DNA from: Pseudomonas sp. JM0905a
Lineage (GTDB): Bacteria > Pseudomonadota > Gammaproteobacteria > Pseudomonadales > Pseudomonadaceae
Direction: 5' to 3'
Assembly (NCBI RefSeq): GCF_014700075.1
Contig: NZ_JACXBU010000012.1
Span: 1 to 64,000, forward strand
Length of the DNA stretch: 64,000 nt
In this document: positions 17,963-25,908 of the stretch, piece by piece
How positions within the stretch are numbered: position 1 is the stretch's first letter
Layout of the letters: the number at the start of each line of letters is the position of its first letter
Program-made: the position numbers and the translations under genes
The notes under the pieces: generated by a model
What the model saw: the letters and a program-made list of their open reading frames with translations, nothing else
What the model was told of the DNA's origin: nothing
The model's database searches: none

Positions 17963-19411
17963 GTGAACCTGAAAGACAACGACCTGTTCCGCCAGCAGGC
18001 CTTCATCGCCGGTGCCTGGTGCAACGCCGATGACGCCCGTACCGTGGACGTGACCGACCCGGCCAATGGCGAGCTGCTGGGCCGCGTGCCGAACATGGGG
18101 GCTACCGAGACCCTGCGCGCCATCGAAGCCGCCGACGCCGCGCTGCCGGCCTGGCGTGCCCGCACAGCCAAGGAACGCGCGCAGATCCTGCGCCGCTGGT
18201 TCGAGCTGATGCTCCAGCACGAAGATGACCTGGCGCGCCTGATGACCCTGGAGCAGGGCAAGCCGCTGGCCGAAGCCGTGGGCGAAATCCGCTATGCCGC
18301 GTCCTTCATCGAGTGGTTCGCCGAGGAAGGCAAGCGCATCTATGGCGACGTGATTCCTTCGCCGGCCGGTGACAAGCGCCTGGTGGTGATCAAGCAAGGC
18401 ATTGGCGTCTGCGCTGCCATCACGCCCTGGAACTTCCCCTCGGCCATGATCACCCGCAAGGTGGCGCCGGCCCTGGCGGCGGGCTGCACCATCGTGGTCA
18501 AGCCGGCCAACGAGACCCCGTTCTCCGCCCTGGCGCTGGCCGAACTGGCGAAACGCGCGTGTGTGCCGGACGGCGTGCTCAGCATCGTCACCGGCGACGC
18601 AGTGGCCATCGGCGCCCAGCTCACCAGCCATCCGCTGGTGCGCAAGTTGAGCTTCACCGGCTCCACGCCGGTGGGCCGCCTGCTGATGGGCCAGTGCGCG
18701 CCGACCATCAAGAAGGTGTCGCTGGAGCTGGGCGGCAACGCGCCCTTCATCGTCTTCGACGACGCGGATATAGACGCCGCCGTGGAAGGGGCGCTGGTCG
18801 CCAAGTACCGCAACGCCGGCCAGACCTGCGTCTGCGTCAACCGCTTCTACGTACATGACGCCGTCTACGACACCTTCGCCGAACGCTTCGCCGCTCGTGT
18901 GCGCGACCTGCGTGTCGGTCACGGCCTGGAAGGCGCCACCCAGATCGGCCCGCTGATCACAGGCAAGGCCCTGGACAAGGTGCAGAGCCTGATCGCCGAC
19001 GCGGTAGAGAAGGGCGCCGACATCCTGGTGGGCGGCGATGGCCACGAACTGGGCGGCAATTTCCTGCAGCCCACGGTGCTGACCGGCGTGGCGCCAGGCA
19101 TGCAGCTGCTGGACGAGGAAATCTTCGGCCCGGTGGCGCCCCTGGTACGCTTCTCCTCGGACGAGGAAGTGGTGCTTCTCGCCAACGACACCCTCTACGG
19201 CCTGGCGGCCTACTTCTACAGCCGTGACATCGGCCGCGTGTGGAAGATCGCCGAGCAGCTGGAGTACGGCATGGTCGGCATCAACACCGGCCTGATCTCC
19301 AACGAGGTGGCTCCTTTCGGTGGCGTCAAGCAGTCCGGCCTCGGCCGTGAAGGCTCGAAGTACGGCATCGAGGACTACCTGGAAATGAAGTACCTGTGCC
19401 TCGCCGTCTGA
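17963..19411 (+). CDS. aldehyde dehydrogenase, probable malic semialdehyde dehydrogenase (GabD-like)
   Basis: A 482-residue NAD(P)-dependent aldehyde dehydrogenase of the succinate-semialdehyde (GabD) type. N157 (PWNF), the general base E255 (LELGGN) and the nucleophile C289 (GQTCVCVNR) are present. C291 beside it gives the CxC pair known from SSADH. The start is a GTG at 17963 with AGAGGA well placed; no good ATG is nearby. It lies between cntA and cntB, so it most likely oxidises the malic semialdehyde that CntAB releases. That substrate is inferred from context, since the enzyme class also takes succinic semialdehyde. Confidence 0.88.
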   Translation: MNLKDNDLFRQQAFIAGAWCNADDARTVDVTDPANGELLGRVPNMGATETLRAIEAADAALPAWRARTAKERAQILRRWFELMLQHEDDLARLMTLEQGKPLAEAVGEIRYAASFIEWFAEEGKRIYGDVIPSPAGDKRLVVIKQGIGVCAAITPWNFPSAMITRKVAPALAAGCTIVVKPANETPFSALALAELAKRACVPDGVLSIVTGDAVAIGAQLTSHPLVRKLSFTGSTPVGRLLMGQCAPTIKKVSLELGGNAPFIVFDDADIDAAVEGALVAKYRNAGQTCVCVNRFYVHDAVYDTFAERFAARVRDLRVGHGLEGATQIGPLITGKALDKVQSLIADAVEKGADILVGGDGHELGGNFLQPTVLTGVAPGMQLLDEEIFGPVAPLVRFSSDEEVVLLANDTLYGLAAYFYSRDIGRVWKIAEQLEYGMVGINTGLISNEVAPFGGVKQSGLGREGSKYGIEDYLEMKYLCLAV

Positions 19412-19476
19412 CGGCGGGCACCCCGCACCATCAGGGCGGCGCCCGGCGCCGCCCGCAGTCGCAACAGAGGTGAGCG

Positions 19477-20448
19477 ATGGCCAACTCCTACGAAATGATG
19501 TCTGCCCGCGTGACCGCGGTGGAGCAGGCAACCCCCCAGATCAAGCGCTTCACCCTTGAGCGCGCCGACGGCCAGCCGCTGCCGGCCTTCACCGGCGGCA
19601 GCCACATCATCGTGCAGATGAAGGGCGCCGACGGTCGCCAGCACAGCAATGCCTACTCGCTGATGAGCGACCCGGCCGACACCTCCAGCTACCAGATCGG
19701 TGTTCGCCTGGAAGAACAGTCCAAGGGCGGTTCGGCCTTCATGCACCAGCAGGTCGAAGTGGGCACCGAGCTGGTCATCTCCAGCCCCAACAACCTCTTC
19801 GCCATCGACCCTGCCGCCGGCAGGCACGTGCTGATCGCCGGCGGCATCGGCATCACCCCGTTCCTCGCCCAGCTCCCCGAGCTGCGCGCCCAGGGTGCCC
19901 GCTACGAACTGCACTATGCCTTCCGCAGCCCGGAACACGGCGCCTTCCAGGGTGAACTGGCCCACGGCCCGCACGCCCAGCAGGTGCGCTTCTACGTCGA
20001 CAGCCAGGGCACCTCGCTGAACCTGACCGAACTCATTGGCGGCATGGACGCGGATGCCCATGTCTACGTCTGCGGTCCCAAGCCGCTGATCGACGCGGTG
20101 ATCGCCACCGCCGAGGCCCAGGGCATCGCCGACGCCCGCGTGCACTGGGAACAGTTCGCTGCCGCACCGGTCACCGGTGGCGCCTTCACCGTGGTGCTGG
20201 CCCAGTCCGGCCGCGAGCTGCAGGTGGAGGAGGGCATGACCATCCTCCAGGCCATCGAGAAATCCAACGCCGCCCAGGTGGAATGCCTGTGCCGCGAGGG
20301 CGTTTGCGGCACCTGCGAGACCCGTATCCTCGACGGTGAAGCCGAGCACTTCGACCAGTACCTCTCCGACGACGAGAAGGCCGCCCAGCAGACCATGATG
20401 CTGTGCGTCTCCCGCGCGAAGGGGCAGCGTCTTGTTCTAGACCTGTAA
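19477..20448 (+). CDS. cntB: carnitine monooxygenase reductase subunit CntB
   Basis: A 323-residue phthalate-dioxygenase-reductase-type protein that passes electrons from NAD(P)H through a flavin and a [2Fe-2S] centre to CntA. Domains in order: flavin-binding barrel (around residues 1-105, with HSNAYSLMSDP), nucleotide-binding Rossmann domain (GRHVLIAGGIGITPFLAQL and YVCGPKPL), and a C-terminal plant-type ferredoxin with ligands C272, C277, C280 and C310. It ends the cntA-ALDH-cntB operon. GAGGTGAGCG is the ribosome binding site. The ALDH gene inserted between A and B subunits differs from the E. coli yeaWX pair. Confidence 0.92.
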   Translation: MANSYEMMSARVTAVEQATPQIKRFTLERADGQPLPAFTGGSHIIVQMKGADGRQHSNAYSLMSDPADTSSYQIGVRLEEQSKGGSAFMHQQVEVGTELVISSPNNLFAIDPAAGRHVLIAGGIGITPFLAQLPELRAQGARYELHYAFRSPEHGAFQGELAHGPHAQQVRFYVDSQGTSLNLTELIGGMDADAHVYVCGPKPLIDAVIATAEAQGIADARVHWEQFAAAPVTGGAFTVVLAQSGRELQVEEGMTILQAIEKSNAAQVECLCREGVCGTCETRILDGEAEHFDQYLSDDEKAAQQTMMLCVSRAKGQRLVLDL

Positions 20449-20470
20449 GGCAGCGGGATAGGGCGGAGCT

Positions 20471-20493
20471 GGCGACGTGTATACTGCGTCGCC
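20471..20493 (+). promoter_or_regulatory. palindrome over the -10 of the HTH-PAS regulator gene
   Basis: GGCGACG (20471-20477) and CGTCGCC (20487-20493) are perfect arms around TGTATACTG. The centre contains TATACT, a good -10 hexamer, about 20 bp before the start. An autoregulatory operator is the simplest reading. Confidence 0.5.
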
Positions 20494-20514
20494 TGGCTCA
20501 GGGACATGCTCGCC

Positions 20515-21627
20515 ATGACAGAAAACAGCTTCGCCTTCCGCCTCAAAGAACTGCTCGAACACCAGAAACTGACGCTCCAGGCCGTGGCCACCGTGCTCGG
20601 TATATCGCGCACGGCCGTCCACAAGTGGACCCGTGGCGGCGAGATCGACTACGACAACCTGCGCAAGCTGGCCACCTTCCTCAAGGTCAACTGGATCTGG
20701 CTGCGCTATGGCGACGAAGCCCTGCAGGATGCCCAGCACGTGGAAGTGCAGGACCTGCCAATGACCGACGTGCGGCGCAAGTACACCGCCCAGATCATGG
20801 AAAGCGAAGCGCGCATGAAGCTGGCCCAGGAAAGCGCCGGCATCGTGAACTGGGAATGGAACCTGATTACCGACGAAGTCTCCTACTCGGCCAACGTCGA
20901 AGCCGTATACGGCTGGCCGGTGCGCCGCAACGAGGACTTCTGGGTCCATCTGCATCCCGATGATGTTGCCGCGCTACAGGCGATCTACCGGGAGTGCGTG
21001 GCCGAGGGCAAAGGCTACGAATTCGATTTCCGCATCTTCCATCCCAATGGCGAACAACGCTGGATCACCTCCCGCGCCACCTCGCTGCAGGACAGTTCCG
21101 GCCGCTCGGTGAAGATGGTCGGCGTGAGCCTGGACAGCACCGAACGCAAACGGGTGGAAGAAGAGTTGCGGCAGAGCGAGGAGCGCTTCCGCGCCATCTT
21201 CGAGCTGGCCGGCGGCGCCCTGGCTTACATCGGCCTGGACGGCAAATGGCAGCGGGTCAACCAGCCGCTGTGCGAGCTGCTGGGCTACAGCGCCGAGGAA
21301 CTTGCCGGCCTGACCTTCCAGCAACTCACCCACCCCGACGACCTCCCCGCGAACCTGGCCCAGGTCCAGCGCCTGCTGGGTGGACAGGAAACGGTCAGCA
21401 CCATGGAGAAACGCTTCCGCCGCAAGGACGGCAGCACCATCTGGGTGAAGGTCCGCACCTCCGTCCAACGCAACCCCCGCGACGGCAGCCCGGAACACAT
21501 GATCAGCGTCTACGACGACATCACCGCCCTGCGCGCGGAACGCCAGGCGCTGGAGGCGCGTATTGCCGAACTGGAGCAGCGACTGGGCTTGGTGAAGGCC
21601 CCGTGTGGGGGCGATTTCAATCGCTGA
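20515..21627 (+). CDS. HTH (XRE-type) regulator with two PAS domains
   Basis: A 370-residue one-component regulator. Residues 1-60 form a lambda-repressor-type HTH (LKELLEHQKLTLQAVATVLGISRTAVHKWTRGG). Two PAS/PAC units follow at about 95-210 (WNLITDEVSYSANVEAVYGW, then FHPNGEQRWITSRA) and 215-335 (YIGLDGKWQRVNQPLCELLGY, then FRRKDGSTIWVKVR). A short coiled coil ends the protein. ATG 20515 has AGGGAC at suitable distance; 20506 is an alternative. It directly follows cntB and is the best candidate for the carnitine-island regulator. The last five residues and the stop are encoded by a copy of the REP-like repeat, so the original end may have been different. Confidence 0.85.
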   Translation: MTENSFAFRLKELLEHQKLTLQAVATVLGISRTAVHKWTRGGEIDYDNLRKLATFLKVNWIWLRYGDEALQDAQHVEVQDLPMTDVRRKYTAQIMESEARMKLAQESAGIVNWEWNLITDEVSYSANVEAVYGWPVRRNEDFWVHLHPDDVAALQAIYRECVAEGKGYEFDFRIFHPNGEQRWITSRATSLQDSSGRSVKMVGVSLDSTERKRVEEELRQSEERFRAIFELAGGALAYIGLDGKWQRVNQPLCELLGYSAEELAGLTFQQLTHPDDLPANLAQVQRLLGGQETVSTMEKRFRRKDGSTIWVKVRTSVQRNPRDGSPEHMISVYDDITALRAERQALEARIAELEQRLGLVKAPCGGDFNR

Positions 21628-21705
21628 GGGCGGCGGAGCTGCGCCTTCTGTAGAGGTTGGGCAGGACTGCGTCCTGCTTAGCGAATGAATTCGCCCCCAC
21701 AGGAA
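21611..21705. repeat. inverted pair of REP-like elements
   Basis: A reversed copy GCGATTTCAATCGC (21611-21624) and a direct copy GCGAATGAATTCGC (21681-21694, followed by CCCCCACAGG) face each other. In front of the direct copy is the hairpin GCAGGAC-TGC-GTCCTGC (21661-21677). This resembles a BIME-like pair. The reversed copy overlaps the 3' end of the HTH-PAS gene. Confidence 0.65.
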
Positions 21706-21889
21706 GGGTGCCCCCGGGACCTACAGAGCCGCCGGCGCGAGTCACCCCTCTCCACTTCAGGGGTGAAGAGGCACGCTTTCGGAAGCACCGCTTCCGGTGC
21801 CGATGAACGCCTGAGCGCGAAGCGATCAGGCAGGGGCGCAGAGCGGGGGCCAGGGGAGAGGGTGATTACCGGCAGCGCGGAGTATAAGG
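21706..21889. other. non-coding stretch between REP-like elements
   Basis: No gene. It contains small dyads such as CACCCCT-ctccacttc-AGGGGTG and CGGAAG-cacc-GCTTCCG, and together with the flanking elements fills the gap between the HTH-PAS regulator and the VOC gene. Confidence 0.4.
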
Positions 21890-21933
21890 GCAGGACTGCG
21901 TCCTGCTTGGCGATTGAAATCGCCCCTACATGC
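21890..21933 (+). repeat. composite REP-like element
   Basis: Hairpin GCAGGAC-TGC-GTCCTGC (21890-21906) followed by GCGATTGAAATCGC (21910-21923) and CCCCTACA. The same composite occurs at 21661-21705 and 41680-41723. Confidence 0.65.
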
Positions 21934-21950
21934 CCCCCGCGACAAGCATC

Positions 21951-22337
21951 TCAACCCTGCCGCGCATAGCTCACCGTCAGCATCTCCCACTGATGCCCGT
22001 CCGGCTCGTTCCAATAGACAATGGAGCCGCCGTGTTCCCTGTCCACCTGATGGTCCACCGGCCCATGCACCGCGCTGCGATAGTCGATGCCCGCCGCCTT
22101 GATCCGTTCCAGGATCGCCTCGAATTCCTCCGGACTTACCCGGAAGCAGAAGTGGAGCAGCGGAAAGGGCTCGCCCCATTGGTCAAAGTCCAGGGTCAGC
22201 CCGTCGTTCACATACACCGGCGCGAACGGCCCGATGCCGGTCTCCGACCAGGGCACGTCGAGCAGTTCCGCCAGCAGCCGCGCCGAGTGCAGCTTGTCCC
22301 GCGCCGGCACCATCAAGTGGTCGAGTTGAATGGCCAT
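21951..22337 (-). CDS. VOC (glyoxalase-fold) family protein
   Basis: A 128-residue vicinal-oxygen-chelate protein with two betaalphabeta-beta-beta modules. It opens MAIQLDHLMVPARD, where His is a usual metal ligand, and closes with GSIVYWNEPDGHQWEMLTVSY, where Glu/His supply the rest. The group covers glyoxalases, dioxygenases and resistance proteins; substrate unknown. It ends 18 bp from the composite repeat. Confidence 0.8.
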   Translation of the reverse strand: MAIQLDHLMVPARDKLHSARLLAELLDVPWSETGIGPFAPVYVNDGLTLDFDQWGEPFPLLHFCFRVSPEEFEAILERIKAAGIDYRSAVHGPVDHQVDREHGGSIVYWNEPDGHQWEMLTVSYARQG

Positions 22338-22424
22338 GGCAACCTCCCAGCAGGTTTGCGCCTTCCATCCCCGAATTAACTGCAGCGCAGAACCGCTTCC
22401 CCTGCCAGCCGGCCTGACGACGGG

Positions 22425-23867
22425 TCAGTGCTGTTCGCCAGCCCGCTTGAGCAGCTTCTTGCAGCGCTCGGACAGGTGCACCACGCGCAGGTGCTTGCCG
22501 GCCCTGGCGTAGCGCTCGCGCAGGGTTTTCAGCGCGGCGATGGCCGAGTAGTCGACGAAACTGAGGTGCTGGCAATCCAGGGTCACCTGGGCGGGGTCGC
22601 CGGCGGGGTCGAACTGGTTGAGGAAGGGTGTGCTGGACGCGAAGAACAGCGTGCCGTGGACGCGATACAGCTTGCTGCCGTCGGCCTCGTCGTGGCTGTC
22701 GGCATAGAGCTCGCGGGCGTGGTGCCAGGCGAAGTTCAGGGCGGCGATGATAATGCCGCAGAACACGGCGATGGCGAGGTCAGTGAACACAGTGATGACG
22801 GTCACGGCGACTATCACCAGGACGTCGTTCAGCGGCACCTTGCCGGCCACCCGCAGCGAGCCCCAGGAAAAGGTCTGCTGGGCCACCACGAACATCACAC
22901 CCACCAGCGCGGCCAGCGGGATGCGTTCGATCAGCGGGGAGAGGAACAGTACAAAGAGCAAGACCATCACCCCGGCTACCACGCCCGAGAGTCGACCACG
23001 GCCGCCGGAGCTGAGGTTGATCACCGTCTGGCCGATCATGGCGCAGCCGCCCATGCCGCCGAAGGCACCCGATACGATGTTGGCCGCGCCCAGAGCCACG
23101 CATTCGCGGTCCGGGAAGCCACGGCTCTCGGTGATCTCGTCGGTGAGGTTCAGCGTCAGCAGGGTTTCCAGCAGGCCCACCAGCGCCATCAGCACCGCGT
23201 AGGGCGCGATGATCTTCAGGGTCTCCAGGCTCCAGGGAATGTCCGGCAAAGCCAGGGTGGGCAGGCCACCGGCAATGTGCGCCATATCGCCCAGGGTGCG
23301 GGTGGGCAGGCCGAGCAGGTAGACCAGCAGGCCGACGCCAAGGATCGCCACCAGTGCCGGCGGCACCACGCGGGTCAGGCGCGGCAGGATGTAGACGATC
23401 GCCATGGTCAGTGCCACCAGCCCCAGCATCAGGTACAGCGGCGTGCCGACCAGCCAGTCTTCATCGGTCTTGAAGTGCTCCAACTGGGCAAGCGCAATGA
23501 CGATGGCCAGGCCGTTCACGAAGCCAAGCATCACCGGGTAGGGCACCATCCGCACCAGCTTGCCGAGGCGTAGCAGTCCGAACGCGATCATGATCAGGCC
23601 GCCGAGCAGCACCGTGGCGAGCAGGTACTGCGCGCCGTGCTGCACCACCAGGGCGACGATCACCACGGCCATCGAACCCGCCGCGCCGGACACCATCCCC
23701 GGCCGGCCGCCGAACAGGGCAGTCAGGGTGCAGATGATGAAGGCGCCGTACAGGCCCATCAGCGGATTGAGATGGGCGACCAGGGCAAAGGCGATGCATT
23801 CGGGGACGAGCGCGAAGGACGTGGTGAGTCCGGCCAGGACATCGGCGCGTAGGCGGGCTGGTTTCAT
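22425..23867 (-). CDS. SulP-family anion transporter with STAS domain
   Basis: A 480-residue inner-membrane SulP permease. The membrane part (about residues 10-375) shows the family start AGLTTSFALVPECIAFALVA and GFVNGLAIVIALAQLEHF. A C-terminal STAS domain follows (QVTLDCQHLSFVDYSAIAALKTL). SulP proteins carry sulfate, bicarbonate or dicarboxylates; which one is not clear. The start MKPARLRADVL at 23867 is chosen over a 15-codon longer reading. It converges on the VOC gene and is followed upstream by the MerR gene on the same strand, 104 bp away. Confidence 0.88.
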   Translation of the reverse strand: MKPARLRADVLAGLTTSFALVPECIAFALVAHLNPLMGLYGAFIICTLTALFGGRPGMVSGAAGSMAVVIVALVVQHGAQYLLATVLLGGLIMIAFGLLRLGKLVRMVPYPVMLGFVNGLAIVIALAQLEHFKTDEDWLVGTPLYLMLGLVALTMAIVYILPRLTRVVPPALVAILGVGLLVYLLGLPTRTLGDMAHIAGGLPTLALPDIPWSLETLKIIAPYAVLMALVGLLETLLTLNLTDEITESRGFPDRECVALGAANIVSGAFGGMGGCAMIGQTVINLSSGGRGRLSGVVAGVMVLLFVLFLSPLIERIPLAALVGVMFVVAQQTFSWGSLRVAGKVPLNDVLVIVAVTVITVFTDLAIAVFCGIIIAALNFAWHHARELYADSHDEADGSKLYRVHGTLFFASSTPFLNQFDPAGDPAQVTLDCQHLSFVDYSAIAALKTLRERYARAGKHLRVVHLSERCKKLLKRAGEQH

Positions 23868-23971
23868 GGTGTACCTGAACTGGGCCAGCGGATCTGGCCA
23901 AAGGAGTGGCAAAAAAAGGGGGGCGGATGTTACGGAATTGGCGCTGACCCGGCCAGTCGATCAATCCCTAC

Positions 23972-24406
23972 CTATGACCTGGTCCTGGGCTTGCGCGCCG
24001 CCTTGTTCCATCGCCGCTCGATGGCGCCGCTCGACGCGGCCTTCAGCAGTCGCTTGAAGGTCGGGCATTCCGAATGGCTTGGCGCAGGGCAGGCCGCGGC
24101 ATGACGCAGGCCGTCGCTCATGGCTTTCAAACGCTTGACCAGCGCATCGATCTCATCGGCCTTGGCCGCGAGCAGTTCACGGTCGATGTTCGCCTCGCCA
24201 TTGGGCGAGAACATCGAGCGGATCTCATCCAGCGACAACCCCGCAGCCTGGCCGAGGGAGATCAGCGCCAACTGATCGAGGATGCCGGGCGCGAACCAGC
24301 GCCGCGTCCCTTGCTGGCTGAGGGAGGTGATCAGCCCTTTCTTCTCGTAATAACGCAACGTCGATGACGGCAGACCCGTGCGTCGCGCGACCTCGGCAAT
24401 GTCCAT
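23972..24406 (-). CDS. MerR-family regulator
   Basis: A 144-residue MerR protein: HTH (MDIAEVARRTGLPSSTLRYYEKKGLI), dimerisation helix, and a C-terminal tail with C106 and C114 in ACPAPSHSECPTF. The two cysteines suggest thiol, metal or redox sensing, though the family also has non-metal members. It is divergent from the DUF2938 operon, and between them is a promoter with the 19-bp spacer that MerR proteins act on (24417-24447). Confidence 0.87.
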   Translation of the reverse strand: MDIAEVARRTGLPSSTLRYYEKKGLITSLSQQGTRRWFAPGILDQLALISLGQAAGLSLDEIRSMFSPNGEANIDRELLAAKADEIDALVKRLKAMSDGLRHAAACPAPSHSECPTFKRLLKAASSGAIERRWNKAARKPRTRS

Positions 24407-24416
24407 CTGTGATCCC

Positions 24417-24447
24417 TTGACTTGAAGTTGACTTCAACTTCTAGAGT
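24417..24447 (+). promoter_or_regulatory. MerR-type promoter, 19-bp spacer
   Basis: TTGACT (24417-24422) and TAGAGT (24442-24447) are separated by 19 bp, longer than the normal 17. The dyad TTGAAGT-TG-ACTTCAA (24422-24437) occupies the spacer. This is the classic geometry for MerR activation by DNA untwisting. Confidence 0.8.
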
Positions 24448-24488
24448 GGGGCCCGACACCTCCGATCGTCAACGCACAAGGGGCTCAC

Positions 24489-24974
24489 ATGAACGACATC
24501 ATCACGGTGACCTGCATCGGAATCGGCGCCACCGCCGTCATGGATATCTGGCTGGTCTTCCTCAAGCGGATGGGCGTTGCGACGCTCAATTTCGCCTTCA
24601 TCGGCCGCTGGATTGGCCACCTGCTGCGCGGTCGTTTCAGTCACGACTCCATTGCCAGGTCGGAGCCCATCCCGGGTGAAGTGGCGTTGGGCTGGATCGC
24701 CCACTACGCCATCGGCGTGGCCTTTGCGGCCTTGCTGGTGGCGGTGGCCGGTATCGACTGGACGGCAAGCCCGACCCTGCTTCCCGCCGTGCTGGTGGGC
24801 ATGGCCACGGTCGCCGCGCCGCTGCTGGTGATGCAGCCGGCGATGGGGGCGGGCTTCTTCGCCAGCAAAACGCCTACGCCGCTGAAGAACTGCCTGCGCA
24901 GCCTGACCAACCACAGCGTCTTCGGCCTGGGGCTGTTCCTTGCCGCAGCTCTTCTGGGCTGGGTCACCCGCTGA
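24489..24974 (+). CDS. DUF2938 membrane protein
   Basis: A 161-residue inner-membrane protein with four hydrophobic segments, matching the DUF2938 family (TAVMDIWLVFLKRMG, NFAFIGRWIGHLLRGRF, ALGWIAHYAIGVAFA). Function unknown. It is the first gene after the MerR-type promoter and is followed by a flavodoxin-like reductase and DUF2798, probably one transcript. Confidence 0.82.
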   Translation: MNDIITVTCIGIGATAVMDIWLVFLKRMGVATLNFAFIGRWIGHLLRGRFSHDSIARSEPIPGEVALGWIAHYAIGVAFAALLVAVAGIDWTASPTLLPAVLVGMATVAAPLLVMQPAMGAGFFASKTPTPLKNCLRSLTNHSVFGLGLFLAAALLGWVTR

Positions 24975-25013
24975 GTCCGGCTCTTTTCATCACTCCAAAT
25001 GGGATCACTCACC

Positions 25014-25580
25014 ATGAAAAAGCTCGCCGTCATCTACCACAGCGCCTTTGGCCACACAGAACACATCGCCCGGCAGATCTGCGAAGGCGCCCAGGGCGTC
25101 GCCAATACCGAAGTCCACCTGCTCAAGGTCGAAGACCTTGCCGGCGATCCCGGCCAACTGCTGGCGTTCGATGGCTTCGTCCTGGGCTCGCCGACCTATT
25201 TCGGCGGTGTTTCCGGGGTCTTCAAATCCTTCATGGACGCCACCGGGCCGATCTGGCGTAGCCAGCAGCTGAAGGGACGCCTGGCGGCGGGTTTCACCGT
25301 GTCGTCGCTGGCGGCGGGGGACAAGCAGTCGACCCTGATGGCGCTATTCGTGTTCTGCATGCAGCACGGCATGCTCTGGGTGGGCAACCCCATCCTGCCG
25401 GAGCAGCATGCCGGCGTGCCCATGGCAGAAGCCGCCAACCGGTTGGGGTCCTGGTCTGGACTGATGGCCCAATCCAGCCATTCGGCGCCCGCCGACCATT
25501 TCTCCCCGGGGGATGTGAAGACCGCGCGGATGTTCGGCCGGAATTTCTCCGAGACCCTGCACCGGCTTGCCGGCGCCTGA
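25014..25580 (+). CDS. flavodoxin-fold NAD(P)H reductase (WrbA-like)
   Basis: A 188-residue flavodoxin-fold protein. The FMN phosphate loop is VIYHSAFGHTEHIA, followed by GSPTYFGGVSGVFKSFMDATG and FTVSSLAAGDKQ, the pattern of WrbA/NAD(P)H:quinone oxidoreductases that reduce quinones by two electrons. MKKLAV at 25014 matches the usual N-terminus. With the MerR regulator and two small membrane proteins it suggests an electrophile or quinone stress response. Confidence 0.85.
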   Translation: MKKLAVIYHSAFGHTEHIARQICEGAQGVANTEVHLLKVEDLAGDPGQLLAFDGFVLGSPTYFGGVSGVFKSFMDATGPIWRSQQLKGRLAAGFTVSSLAAGDKQSTLMALFVFCMQHGMLWVGNPILPEQHAGVPMAEAANRLGSWSGLMAQSSHSAPADHFSPGDVKTARMFGRNFSETLHRLAGA

Positions 25581-25595
25581 GACGGAGGTGCCCGC

Positions 25596-25820
25596 ATGAT
25601 TCCCCGCCGTTTCGCCCCGTTACTCTTCGGCCTGATTCTCTCCGGGCTCATGTCCCTGCTGGTATCCGGCATCTCCACCTGGCGTGCTGCCGGACCGGTT
25701 GCGGACTTTCCCAGCCTCTGGCTCGGCGCCTGGCTCATGGCCTGGCTGGCGGCCTTTCCGACAGTACTGCTGGTTGCACCGGTGACGCGTCGGCTGGTGG
25801 AGGGGCTGGTGGGTGAATAA
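25596..25820 (+). CDS. DUF2798 small membrane protein
   Basis: A 74-residue protein with two transmembrane helices (FGLILSGLMSLLVSGISTW and LGAWLMAWLAAFPTVLLVAP), fitting DUF2798. It lies 15 bp after the flavodoxin gene with GGAGGTG in front and closes the MerR-controlled operon. Role unknown. Confidence 0.8.
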   Translation: MIPRRFAPLLFGLILSGLMSLLVSGISTWRAAGPVADFPSLWLGAWLMAWLAAFPTVLLVAPVTRRLVEGLVGE

Positions 25821-25908
25821 GACAGGCCGGGCTACGGAACTGGCTTGACCCCGATGGTGGATGAAGAGAGCGTCATTCACCCTGCACGCCGTGACGGAGC
25901 AGTCGCCG

